Assembly (NCBI GenBank): GCA_038098605.1
Contig: JAZDUA010000386.1
Coordinates: 124,001-188,000 of the forward strand
DNA: 64,000 bases
Reading direction: 5' to 3'
DNA from: Gryllus longicercus
Lineage: Eukaryota > Arthropoda > Insecta > Orthoptera > Gryllidae
Part shown: piece by piece, positions 1 through 9,729 of the stretch
How positions within the stretch are numbered: the stretch's first letter is position 1
Layout of the letters: each line of letters opens with the position of its first letter
Made by a program: the position numbers and the translations under genes
Notes under the pieces: model-generated
What the model was told of the DNA's origin: nothing
Database searches by the model: none
The model's input: only the letters and a program-made list of their open reading frames with translations

Positions 1-1055
1 TCTTTGCCACGCTGCCGCCTGCAGCGTTCCATTAACAGATTTATGAATAAACAATAATACTTTGAATTTGATACCTTATATGGCGCCCAAGATTTGTCCT
101 GATCATCAACTTAAATTCCCAACTATAAAAAATGCACATTTGTAACAAAGTCTGCAAAGTTCCGTTGGTGTTTTTTCATCACAAATTCGTCACAAATATG
201 ACAAAAACTCATGAGTGTTCTTACAACCACAATTAGCCATGACTGAACACTCAAAGCCAAACTAGTTTCTTATCTTGAAATCAACAATGCAAAAATGTGA
301 GGCTGGAAAAAACAAACACGGTACTGCTTGTCAAATGCATCTCTGACTGTGATACTGCCAAGCCTATCGATGCGCGAGAGTGGAAGCGATTAAAAGTAGG
401 AATATTTTTTCAAAGTGCGAACTGCTCTTTTCGCCTTCCTAATCTAATATCTCATTCTAACTTCCTGCATCTCGTACGTTTCTAGAGACTCAGAACTGGA
501 TTTGCCTAGCTATAAAGAGAAAATGTTAAAATGTGAACAAATGGTGGGTGATACTGCCCTTTTAATGCTAGTTTTGGAATCAGTAAGATAATATGGATAA
601 TAATTAGGTAAACACAAGCAAAATACTTTTTAGTCGTTGGCCTGTGTTATTGTTGTAGAGTAAATATTGATTTGTACTGAAGCATCAGTACTGCCATAAA
701 CTAATTTATCGGTAACAAGAACCCACAAGATGAGATACTGACTATATAATGTGTTAGAGGGAGCAGTGTAATACATAAGGGACAACAATTATCCACTTTT
801 TCCGTATCGGGGGCCTTTAAGAGGAACGTTTCTTCCGAAAAATCGCATATTTTGGTTGCAACATTACTTCACTTTCTCTGTACTACGTACGTAGTATGCG
901 AAAGTATAAATAAAGATGGATGTCCATCCTCCATCTCTTCCTTAGCAGCAATTACATCTGTAATACTTTAAGTGTGAAGGAAATATAAATATTCAAAAAA
1001 GTTCATAAATAGTTATTTATGGACAAAGGGCGTTGTAATGGTTTTAATAATAGAG
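1..1055. other. AT-rich intergenic sequence, no gene
   Basis: I see no credible gene here. The only open frame (297-485) is 62 codons of unremarkable composition with no splice context or recognisable motif. The stretch at about 660-830 resembles 28890-29030 on the same strand (both contain a 'CTGACTA.A.AATG.GTTAGA' core), so part of it is probably a dispersed repeat. Confidence 0.5.
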
Positions 1056-1059
1056 TGGT

Positions 1060-1098
1060 GACAAAGTTCTCGAGGGTCTTTGGCCCGAGGACTTTGTC
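1060..1098. repeat. short imperfect hairpin
   Basis: GACAAAGTTCTCG at 1060 is the near-perfect inverse of CGAGGACTTTGTC ending at 1098, with a spacer of about 12 bases. It could be a transposon end or a cruciform. Function is unknown. Confidence 0.5.
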
Positions 1099-1099
1099 G

Positions 1100-3330
1100 C
1101 CCGAGATCATTAGTACTCGTTAAAGCCCATGATACATACATTTTACTTTTTACCTAATTTTAATTACTCATATTTTCTTCTTTACTAATTCCCTTGTACA
1201 ATTCTCTCTAAAAATTCCCTTCAAAAGAGAACATGAAGCACCAGCATTCAACAGTTTTCATATTTTCTTCGTATCCATGATCCACTCGATCCGATAAGTT
1301 TTGCAGATTAAGTCAAGCTCCGCTTCGAATGCACTATCATACAATAGCGTATCAGAAAGAAATAAGTCATTTTTGGCATTAGATTGAATGTACTTGGTTC
1401 TATTCACTCAACAACTGGAAGGAAAAATTGGTATCTTTCGAGATTCTTACTAATGCATCTTCGTAAAATTATCACCTCTCATTTTTAAAGTACAGATGTG
1501 CTAATATTTCGAAAGCCTTTTATTTGACATCGCTTTAAATTCTAATGTCGCTTAATCGATTGCATTGAGAACGGAATATCTAGCTTTAATAATGAAAATG
1601 CACTGAAAGTTTTTAAAAAATCTAAATTTGCAATTTTCGAAAATTCAAACTTTTTAATGAAAATAACATATTTAACCATATTAAGCTCGCCTTCTGCAAA
1701 CAAGGTATTTATAATCAAATTGGAACGGTTTTGATTAAATTTCGAAAAAGCAATATTGGCATCATAAAAGTACCATCCAGAATTCTTTAAAATTCACATG
1801 GCTTTAAGTTCAAATCGGTCCACAAAAAGTACCAATTTTCGAAAAATTCTTACGAGCACTATAGGAACTAGTGTTTGTTGTTCACAGATACATTGGCAGA
1901 CAGATGGGTGGACAGACGGTCAGGTTCATGTTGACCTCATCCCTTAAATTTAGCTCTTACCAGAGCAATGCTTCAGACGCTTGATAATCACCTGTTCTTA
2001 CTTTAACTCTTCTGGACCCGTTACAATACATAATGTTATGTTGTTTCTGTGCTATATTTTTGCGTGGCAGTTGTTGCATCCATCTGTTAAAGTATCGGTT
2101 ACAGTTTGCCAGATTGTTTGATAAAAATGTTTTGTTCTATATTAGTTCGTACAAAGACGTGCATTATTTTCGTCAAAACGTCGAGATCGACTTTTATTTT
2201 AGCAACTGCGTAATTTTGTCTATTCTATATATAAGTCCAAATTTATAATCAGTCATTCAATCATATTTTCACAACGATATGACAGAATGATTGGTGAAGT
2301 GTTCTGAGAAACTCTTTTGTAACAATCATTTTAGCTGAAATAATGCACATCTCACAGAGATGTTTTTTCAAATGTTTAAAACAACGATAGACACCCTTGA
2401 TACACCTTTTGTTTCATCTTATTGCTCTGTCTGAAATTTGTTTACCAAGGATTAGTGAATACGTTTTACTTACTCAAAACTGCCAATGTGTAATTAATAA
2501 TCGAAGCAATAATTCCTTAAGTAAAAAACTTTGTACAGACAGAGCAACGATGATTACTAGAAGCAAAATGCCTCTGAAAGAAGAGACAGATGGAAAGTTC
2601 CCGCAACATAGCAAACAATATGCTTTGCCGGCGGCGTAGATACGCAGGCGCAGAGCAAGAGACAAAACAGATCCACTCGTCTTTTCATTGTCTTAATGCC
2701 GCCCACTGACGTAATTGTCTTAATCTGTGTATAGCAAGATCAGTTCTTGATGAGCACTCAACACTAATGAATAATGAATACCTCACTCGCACACCTGCAT
2801 GAGGTAAATGTATTGTGAGAACGACGAAGTGGCATTGCTTAGGTACTGCAAAAGATTAATATAAATTGTTTTACATCTACTCCAGGTTATATCTCCAGTG
2901 ATTATCAATCATATCGTAATGGAATAAATCTATGAAAACTTCTAATTGTTTTCAACGTACTTTTTTTGAAAAAATATCAACGTTTTTTCTCTCTCAGTAT
3001 GCTCACTGAGTTGTATACAAGACAACTTTTGTAGGAACAAAAAAAATGAATTTTGATTTTGTTCGAAAATAGACAAATCATTTTAAAAGGGCAATAACAA
3101 ACCGAAGTAGGAAGAAACGAGAACTTAACTAGCAAAAAAAATCCCACTTTTATTATCTCTGCGAATAATTAATTACAAAAACTTAAATACATATTTAGTA
3201 TTGTCAAACGACGTACTAGCAAAAGAAGATACGAGACCGCAATTAGATGAATAGTACATCTGGTATCTTGCAATACGTAAGAAAACGTGTCTTTTTGTCG
3301 CGTCTGAAGGCCAGCGCAGCGTCTGCGACA
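1100..3330. other. AT-rich intergenic sequence with dispersed-repeat flavour
   Basis: No gene is recognised. The part at 1560-1870 is full of 'TTTCGAAAA' type runs that recur in style at 23.0-23.6, 28.6-28.9, 45.0-45.4 and 49.5-50.2 kb. The 20-mer at 1621-1640 is repeated exactly at 4394-4413. Short frames at 2033-2248 and 2397-2639 look like chance. Confidence 0.45.
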
Positions 3331-3339
3331 ACGCAATTA

Positions 3340-4210
3340 TTGCAGCGAAGTGCTGCTGGGCCGCGCCGCCGCGTGGGTGGGCCTACCTGCAGCGGCGGCG
3401 GTGCGTGGGCGCGAGCGGCGGCGTGTCAGTCGGGGCGCGAGGCGTCGTGGCGGCGAGGCGAGGCGGAGGAGTAGCGTCGCGACGGCGCACACCGCGTGAC
3501 TGGCGCGCGTCGCGACGACGAGCGGGCAGGCGGGCGGGCAGGCAGGCAGCGAGGGTCGGCGCCGGGCCGGGCGCCGCGCAGCTGTTTGCGGGAAGCGGCG
3601 GCGGCGCCCGCCTGCCCGGCTACGCCACGCCTCGCGCCCCGCGCCCCCGCCTCCGGCCCGTCGCCCCGCGCCACGCACTCCACGCCCCCGCCCCTCTGAC
3701 GCTGTACGCACCGCGCGGCGCCGCCGGGCCGGACCCGGAGCAGACCTGTTGCGCGCAGGTGGCAGGCAGCCGCCCCCCCCCCCCCCGGGCCTCAGTGACA
3801 CTGACGGCGCCCCCGCCCCCCGCCCCTTTCCCGCCTGTATCGGCGCCTCCCGCACATGCGGGCGCTGCACCACGACATCCCCGGCCCCCGCGCTGCCGCC
3901 CCTCCTGGCCTCTTACCACACCTCGCCCGAAACCCTTTCTTTCCGGCGTGCGCAACACTGGATTTCGCGCACGGAGTCTGTCCCTCGCCGGGGCTCCCGC
4001 TCGCTCCACCGCGCCGGCTGGCGCCGAGTCACGCCGCTGCGTCGCGCCCTCCCTCCAGCGGCGATAATCCAGAGAGGCCGTGGGCGGGGCGGGGGGGCGT
4101 TGACCGACGCGGGGCGGGACGGGGCGGGGCGCAGGGGCGGAGGTTGCACGAGCCGCGCGGCTGAGGACTAGCAGCTGCAAAGTGCAGAGCTGGCGCCCAG
4201 TGGGGGAGCA
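3340..4210. promoter_or_regulatory. orphan CpG island, putative promoter
   Basis: This roughly 870-base block is extremely GC- and CpG-rich, with runs such as GCGGGCGGGC and C-rich tracts, inside an otherwise AT-rich landscape. Several overlapping Arg/Ala/Pro-rich open frames exist on both strands. They are expected by chance at this composition and show no domain. CpG islands of this kind mark promoters and first exons in animals. A plausible splice donor on the minus strand (GCTGCAG followed by GTAGGC, near 3383) suggests a 5' exon transcribed leftwards out of the window, but no coding exon was found on either side to prove it. Alternatives are a GC-rich transposon 5' end or a distal regulatory island. 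Confidence 0.5.
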
Positions 4211-4411
4211 ACAAACTTCCTTTCCTGGCATTACTATTCCATATCCCAATGGCAGAGAATGCAGAATAATTCGTGAAGCACTTTTTCCACGTAAACGGAT
4301 TAAACAAGTTATATCGATCTATGCCATTAAATAGTCAGGTATAAACTTTAGCCAAATTCTATTGACACTACATATATACTTTCTCTGATTATCTCTAAAT
4401 TTGCAATTTTC

Positions 4412-4456
<45 letters not shown>
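4412..4456. repeat. (GAT)15 microsatellite, LINE 3' tail
   Basis: Fifteen perfect GAT units abut the 3' end of the minus-strand LINE. I read them as its tail (ATC repeats on the element's own strand) rather than an independent microsatellite. Confidence 0.8.
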
Positions 4457-4457
<1 letters not shown>

Positions 4458-4576
4458 AAGGTTCAAGGGCGCTTCAACAGCTGAGATCATTGACTGGCGC
4501 CCGTGTCATTTTTGTACAGAGCAATACGCACTGTAGCAGTGCCAGACTAAAACTTTTTTGCAAGGTAAAATTTAAG

Positions 4577-5630
4577 TTAAACTAAACATAAACATGTAAA
4601 ATAATTTAAAAAGGGTTGGCTGAAAAGAGCCAGATCTCTTATCTTAAAATCTCCTATTATAAGCCAAATAATTGGCATAATCGTCTTCTCTGAGATAATG
4701 CTGTAAATGCCAGTCTCTCGTAAGAAGCTAAAAAGCTTGCAGAGAGAAGATTCGCCATTTCCTAGTACATGTGCCAGAGAGCTAGCAAAGTGAAGCCTTC
4801 GCTGGCTATCTCTTACCTTAGAACAGTGCAGGAGAACATGCTCCACGGGAAGATCAGTATCGCAATTATCGCAAGTGAGGGTGGGTCGCCACGGAGATGT
4901 CCGTGGGAGAAATGACAGTGACCAATCCGAAGGCGTGTCAGAATTATCTCCTCGCATCTTGACCCACGAGATGAAGAGGACCAAGGCTTAACGGAATCCT
5001 TGAATCCTGAGAATTCAACGTTTGATAAGCAGCTTGGTATCGTTTGTTGGGACTCTGAGGATGTCTATCTCAGTGTTCTTTGTGGCGAGCTTTGCTGCCG
5101 GGGCTGCAATTTCGTTTCCTGTTATCCCAACGTGACCTGGGATCCAACAATTAAAACCAAATTATAACGCCGAACCAGTAAATTATGGATTTGGTGTTGG
5201 ATAATTATTATCAGAGGGTGACGAGAAGAGAAGCAGGAGATAGATTCGACCGAGCATTTTGAATCACTGCAAATTACAGCTTCTTTTAATGTCATCGATT
5301 CAGCAAACTTTAGTGTCTCCAAGAGCGCATATTTGTCTGCAGTATAAGCTCTGCATGAAGAGTAGTGGAAGACTCCTCAAGATACTGTGGCAGTAGAATG
5401 CACACCCCACATTACTATTATGGGAGGAACCATCAAGGTATATGAAGGTATAGCCGGGATACATGGATTTCGTCTCCTGGAATTCCGCCATAAATGTACT
5501 GGGGGGAGTTGAGAATTGGGGAAGTGTGATAATCGCATGTCTTTTTAGGCCGGAGAAGCTTCCAAAGGGGAACAAGATTTCGGGGGGTTTCAGAGGGATG
5601 GGGAGTTTTATATCGTGTTTCCGCAAGTTC
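4577..5630 (-). pseudogene. RNase H and C-terminal region of LINE ORF2, frameshifted
   Basis: Three successive minus-strand frames cover the RNase H domain and tail of a LINE polyprotein. The first strand and catalytic Asp region is YTFIYLDGSSHNSNVGCAFY (5485-5405). The DSKCSVESI helix region lies near 5260. WIPGHVGITGNE, then AAPAAKLATKNT, lie near 5150-5060. A Cys/His-rich tail lies at 4880-4810. These are normally one continuous frame, so at least two frameshifts are present. RNase H domains occur in I, R1, LOA and related LINE clades. Confidence 0.75.
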
Positions 5631-5773
5631 TAAGAGATGGATATCCAGAGGATGGGATATCGAAGATCTGAGTTCGTACGATGTCCTGTGACTTGGGTGA
5701 AGAACTGCGCGAAGGCGTACTTTCGGACCGTAGGAGCCGATTATAATATCTCGCCTTCGGCGCAGGGTAGGCA

Positions 5774-5926
5774 ATTTTCTAGTACTTTGGCCAAAACGGC
5801 AAAAGCAATAGCGAGCAATAACAGTCTTCACCTGTTACTCCTCCAGTTTGAGCAGCTAGAGGAGTAGCAGGTGAAGACTGACAACTCGCTGTTACGTTTA
5901 CCATCTTGGCCAGAGTACTAGAAAAT
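5774..5926. repeat. foldback: about 70-bp inverted repeat inside the LINE
   Basis: Bases 5774-5844 and the reverse complement of 5858-5926 share TTTTCTAGTAC.TGGCCAA, CAGCGAG-type and CAGTCTTCACCTG.TACTCCTC blocks. The innermost 22 bases of the arms (5822-5843 and 5859-5880) differ at one position. The spacer is only about 13 bases. The structure sits exactly where ORF1 sequence jumps to the RT tail/RNase H part, so it marks the rearrangement that removed the RT. Confidence 0.75.
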
Positions 5927-6690
5927 GTACGCCCGAGATCTACAGGGTTCTTCACTAAGTATCGACGTTTCGCCTTAGGAAAAGATACTTTCTCCGTCAC
6001 TCTGATCTTTTGGATCTCCCTCTCTCAGATATGTAGGGCACCTGTTCGAGTTGACCACATGGTCTTCTTCACGGTTAACACATCAAAGTGGCGAGGCGCA
6101 GGGATCTGTATCGTGCGTACATTTGCCGCACTTTGCGCAAACAGGGCTTACGGCCATTAACCGGTGTTGGGTATGGCCGAACCTCTGACACTTGAAGCAA
6201 CGCAGGGGGTTTGGCACATACTGCCGCACGTGGAGATCAAAAAACCAATCACTAATAGATCAGAGTGGGAGTAGGGATCTCTCTCCCATTCTCCTTCCTC
6301 TTGATCTTAAACACCTCCGTTCCGCCCTGACTCTTAAAGAAATAAAGAAGTTCCTCCTCACTTTCGGACGCAAAGTCATCGTGATTCACCACTCCCTTAC
6401 ATAGGTTAAAGGTACTGTGAGTGGTCACTTCCACCTGGAAGCTGGCAATCTGCTTAGTTTTCGAGATTTTTTCGAGTTGCTCATCAGTGCGTGCTTCGAA
6501 GAGAATGGTACCTTTCCTCTGACGCACCACCGCTAGGAATTTACCGAAACTGTCCTCAATGGCTCGTGCGAGACGAACCGCACTAGTACTTTTAAATGTG
6601 TTTCCTTTTTCCGTACATGTCATTAAAAGGAAACGTGGCTTCTTTGGTTTCTCTTTTTCCCTGAGGAAGAAACAACTCAAATCCACCGTT
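5858..6690 (-). pseudogene. LINE ORF1 (gag-like, CCHC zinc knuckles), broken
   Basis: The minus-strand frame at 6686-6252 encodes a gag-like nucleic-acid-binding region of LINE ORF1 (PRFLLMTCTEKGNTF, then SFQVEVTTHSTFNLCKGVV). The next frame carries two Cys/His knuckles and CVNREEDHVVNSNRCPTYL. A Ser/Thr/Lys-rich tail follows (KRRYLVKNPVDLGRTFSSTL). At least two frame changes separate these parts. The family role is RNA chaperoning of the retrotransposon RNP; this copy is dead. Confidence 0.7.
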
Positions 6691-7339
6691 GTCTCAAAAC
6701 ATCGCCTTTTCCTCCCGGAAGAGGGCAGGGGGTTTGTTTTATGCTACATAAAATTGAAATGGATTAGTCTCCGTGCTCCCCACCCACCATGGAGTCCAAC
6801 AAAGGAGTGACCACTGGGGTGCCAGGGTTGACACGAAGATATAGGGGGGGGGGGATGTCACAGTACTGCCCCGTCCTGGATCCCCCATCCACTCTGGAGT
6901 TCAGTACAAAACCTAGTAGGAGCTGATTGATCGGGAGTGGGTTAGCTCCCGACTGCCTGTCTAGAAGAGTCCGAGGGCAACGCAAGTGGGTTGAAAACCT
7001 ACAAGGAATGTTCCCCAAAATACGTAAACTACGTATCCTTAGGTGCACAGCAGAAAGTAGCACAAGGAGTAGTTGGGAAACCAACAGGTCCCTTAACTGC
7101 CAGGACACATTCCCTCAGACACAGGTCGCCATGCAAACACATGGGTGGGTGTTCAGTATACAGAGGGAGCCAGTGAAATAGAAGGGGGTGGAAGAAAGGA
7201 GACAGGATATTATAAAAGAACGAGAATGAACGATGGGGAAGATGAAGATGTCTGGCGAAAGAAAGGAATACTTGAGAGCCCTCCCTGCATCCCCCGATCA
7301 GGCCATGGACCGACCCGCCTCGTCGGGTTGAAATAATAA

Positions 7340-7980
7340 ATAATGTATATCACTTTAGGAAGTAATGTTTTGAACATGCTAATACGAATTTCACTTTAAG
7401 AGAGAATACATTCCTGAAAAATTGCAGATCTTTCATTGTTGCAATATACAGCAGGATAGTGAAATTTTCAAAATAAAATTATGTTATTTTATCACCACTA
7501 GTAGCAGCAATAACATCAATAAGTTCATGAAATTAACAAGTTTAAAATGTGTCCAAACAATAGTGCTTGTTGCAAAGTTTTGGAGTGCACTCACAGTATT
7601 TTCACAACCTACATTGTTTCTATTTGTGTGTATTCTATTACTGGTAATTGTCTCAATGCAGAACTAATACAAAAACTCAAGTGCCCTCTGGAAATCAATG
7701 CCAGAACTGCGGAGAGAGATTGTACCTGACACGGACACTATGCATAAAGTTATGTAAATTATGTTTGAAAATGGACTTTAATTAATTTTAATTAAATTTC
7801 ATGAGTTGCTGACATTTTTTGCCATCATTCAATGGAGCTGCAACCCCCAGATTCTTGGGGCACCAGCCGATGGAGAACTGCTAAATTCCATATTTCTGGA
7901 TATAATCCAGAATATTAAGCAAACCCTATATCTTTCAATTTGCACCAACAGTTCATGTAAATTAAACTGTAATGTAATAG
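7340..7980. other. unassigned AT-rich stretch
   Basis: Short plus-strand frames (7422-7667, 7547-7729 and 7806-8216) have no recognisable domain or splice framework. I cannot support a gene. Confidence 0.4.
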
Positions 7981-7983
7981 TTT

Positions 7984-8683
7984 CTTATTTATTTTTGAAA
8001 ATTAGGTTTTGTTTTATAAACGTTTGCAGTTTTTCTGTTTTATGTTTATTAGAAAAGATAAATAAAGAGAAACAAAATTGTAAGAATTTTCAGAAAGCTG
8101 CAAAAAGCAGAAATGCATTGAAACTGTCAGAATCTCTATCGATAACAGAACCTTCATCTCGACCAAGTTACATTGATCCATCTTACACTGTACAGGCTAA
8201 AGAGATGTGGAAATAGAATGAAATGAAATGCCTTTTTAGAGAAATGTTGCTACATAAAAATATTGTTACTCGGGCTTTTCAAACACTGAACTAATTAATG
8301 TTTCTTCCAAAGCTTTTCTTTTTGTAGCAACACACTTTTATACAGTAAGGAAATAAAAGTTGTGGTACCCACTTAATTTGAAAACTGTTATTTATTGAAC
8401 ATTTACATAATTTCAGATTATTTTCATATATGTATCATGTATGGAAACAAGTGTTAGCATTATTATTAAATAATCAAAGCAATGAAAATATTCTGGTATG
8501 GTGGATAAAGTATAAAACTCATTATTTTTAGTTAAAATCTTAATTTGTTCAGAATTCAAATTACAACGGGTTGTGATATTATTTTTACAATTCTGTTTTT
8601 CATTATTTATCTTTTCTAATAAACATAAAACAGGAAAATATGAAAATTAATAAAACAAAACCTAATTTTAAGAAAATAAATAA
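7984..8683. repeat. inverted repeat with about 500-bp spacer
   Basis: The left arm is about 7984-8083 and the right arm about 8586-8683. The core CTGTTTTATGTTTATTAGAA and the bases following it match over about 31 bases without a mismatch between 8036 and the reverse complement of the region near 8632. The outer parts share ATTAGGTTTTGTTTTAT and AAAATAAATAAG. This may be a non-autonomous DNA transposon or an inverted segmental duplication. The spacer has no coding capacity that I recognise. Confidence 0.7.
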
Positions 8684-8770
8684 AAAACCCTAATTTTAAG
8701 AGAATAAATTAAAAAAACCTTATTTTAAGAAAATAAATTTAAAAAAACCTAATTTTAAGAAAATAAATAT
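8651..8770. repeat. tandem repeat, four units of about 30 bp
   Basis: Four successive units follow the pattern AAAAAACCTAATTTTAAGAA then AATAAAT, with small differences (TAATTTT/TTATTTT, AAGAAAA/AAGAGAA). The first unit is also the outer edge of the right arm of the inverted repeat, and a fifth copy lies inverted near 7984-8010. Confidence 0.8.
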
Positions 8771-9209
8771 TACATTAACTAGAAATAAACAATTACATAA
8801 AACTATTACATTACTGTTTTATTTATATTGAGCTGTAAGAAACTGTAGAGAATTTACAGAGCTACAATTTATATTGATTTTTTTTATCTGCTTCAGAACA
8901 TGAGATACTCAAAAAACAAAGGAAAACTAATTTTTTTTCTATTTTCCCCTTCTTTGTTGTTGATTGTAAGAGTGAAAATCAAATGCAAACAGCTGAAAAA
9001 ATTCTCAGAACAACTTTATCATCTTTAGAAAATCATAAGAATAATTAAAGTCAATGTTCATAAGAGTAATGTGGTTAAAAAAATTAAAACTTGTAAGCTA
9101 AAAACCCAGGTTTTTTTCATTTATACAAAGTACTCTGAATAAATTGATTTAAAAACTCATCGAAAAGCTTGTTTTTTTAACTCTTCAATTATGATTTTCA
9201 ACGCAGAAA

Positions 9210-9720
9210 ATGTTTACACCCTGCAAGCAGTTTTGCTTATCTTATTCCTTTAGCCCCTTTTTAGCATGTAATAATCATCAAAATGTATTTCTTCAAAAGT
9301 CTGGAAGCGTTAGTACACCTAATGCATTATTTGCAGCAGCATCATTCAACTATGACCTAACACTTATCCTTCTTATCCATGCACTCAGTTGGTGTGATGA
9401 GACATCTGCTCTTTTTGAACAGAGGAAAACAAAATTTTGCAACCTTTTTGAAAAGTTCCCTAAACTGTGTGTGTTTGTTATTAAGATTCAAAACATTAAT
9501 TATTTTGAAAATACAAATGCCGATGAAGGAACACATTCCAAAGCATTACAAGGCAGACATGAAAAAGTCTTTAATGGATTTTTGAGGAGGTGTTACTTCA
9601 TGGAATCAGCATCAAAAAAGAAATTCAACTTCACTAAACTACCACCATCGGCATCCATTGTCAAGTGAAATTTTGATGGGGCCCAGATTCCTCCTGCTTC
9701 TAGTGAGAAGAGCTTAATAA
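9210..9720 (+). pseudogene. degenerate transposon-like ORF with HALSWCDETSALF motif
   Basis: A 152-codon plus-strand frame contains LILLIHALSWCDETSALFEQ and, near its end, FTKLPPSASIVK. The layout resembles a family of poorly characterised ORFs dispersed in many invertebrate genomes. Those carry an H-A-x-S/T-G-C-D-T-T-S-A block followed about 100 residues later by a LPPTSAA block. Here the glycine of GCD is tryptophan and a stop follows the second block, so this is probably a decayed fragment. The identification rests on recall of a motif pattern and needs a profile search. Confidence 0.4.
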
Positions 9721-9729
9721 CTAGTGGCA

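Larger units (their letters stand above)
4409..7335 (-). mobile_element. degenerate non-LTR retrotransposon (RNase H-bearing, I/R1/LOA type), minus strand
   Basis: Read on the minus strand, the element runs from about 7335 (5' untranslated leader) through a gag-like ORF1 (about 6690-5860) to RT-tail and RNase H remnants (about 5735-4580). It ends in a (GAT/ATC)n tail at 4412-4456, typical of LINEs that end in short tandem repeats. ORF1 shows the gag-like segment PRFLLMTCTEKGNTF...FNLCKGVV and then CCHC knuckles (CFKCQRFGHTQHRLM and CAKCGKCTHDTDPC, about 6190-6060). The RNase H part shows FIYLDGSS, CSDSKCSVESI and WIPGHVGITGNEIAAPAAK. A terminal Cys/His motif (CDNCDTDLPVEHVLLHC, about 4880-4820) follows. 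Frameshifts break the frames, and the reverse-transcriptase core is missing between ORF1 and RNase H. It is inactive. Confidence 0.8.

Noticed and set aside
3337..4307. Several long open frames on both strands in the GC-rich block
   Set aside because: Stop codons are rare at this composition. The frames overlap each other on both strands, are low-complexity Arg/Ala/Pro, and show no domain.
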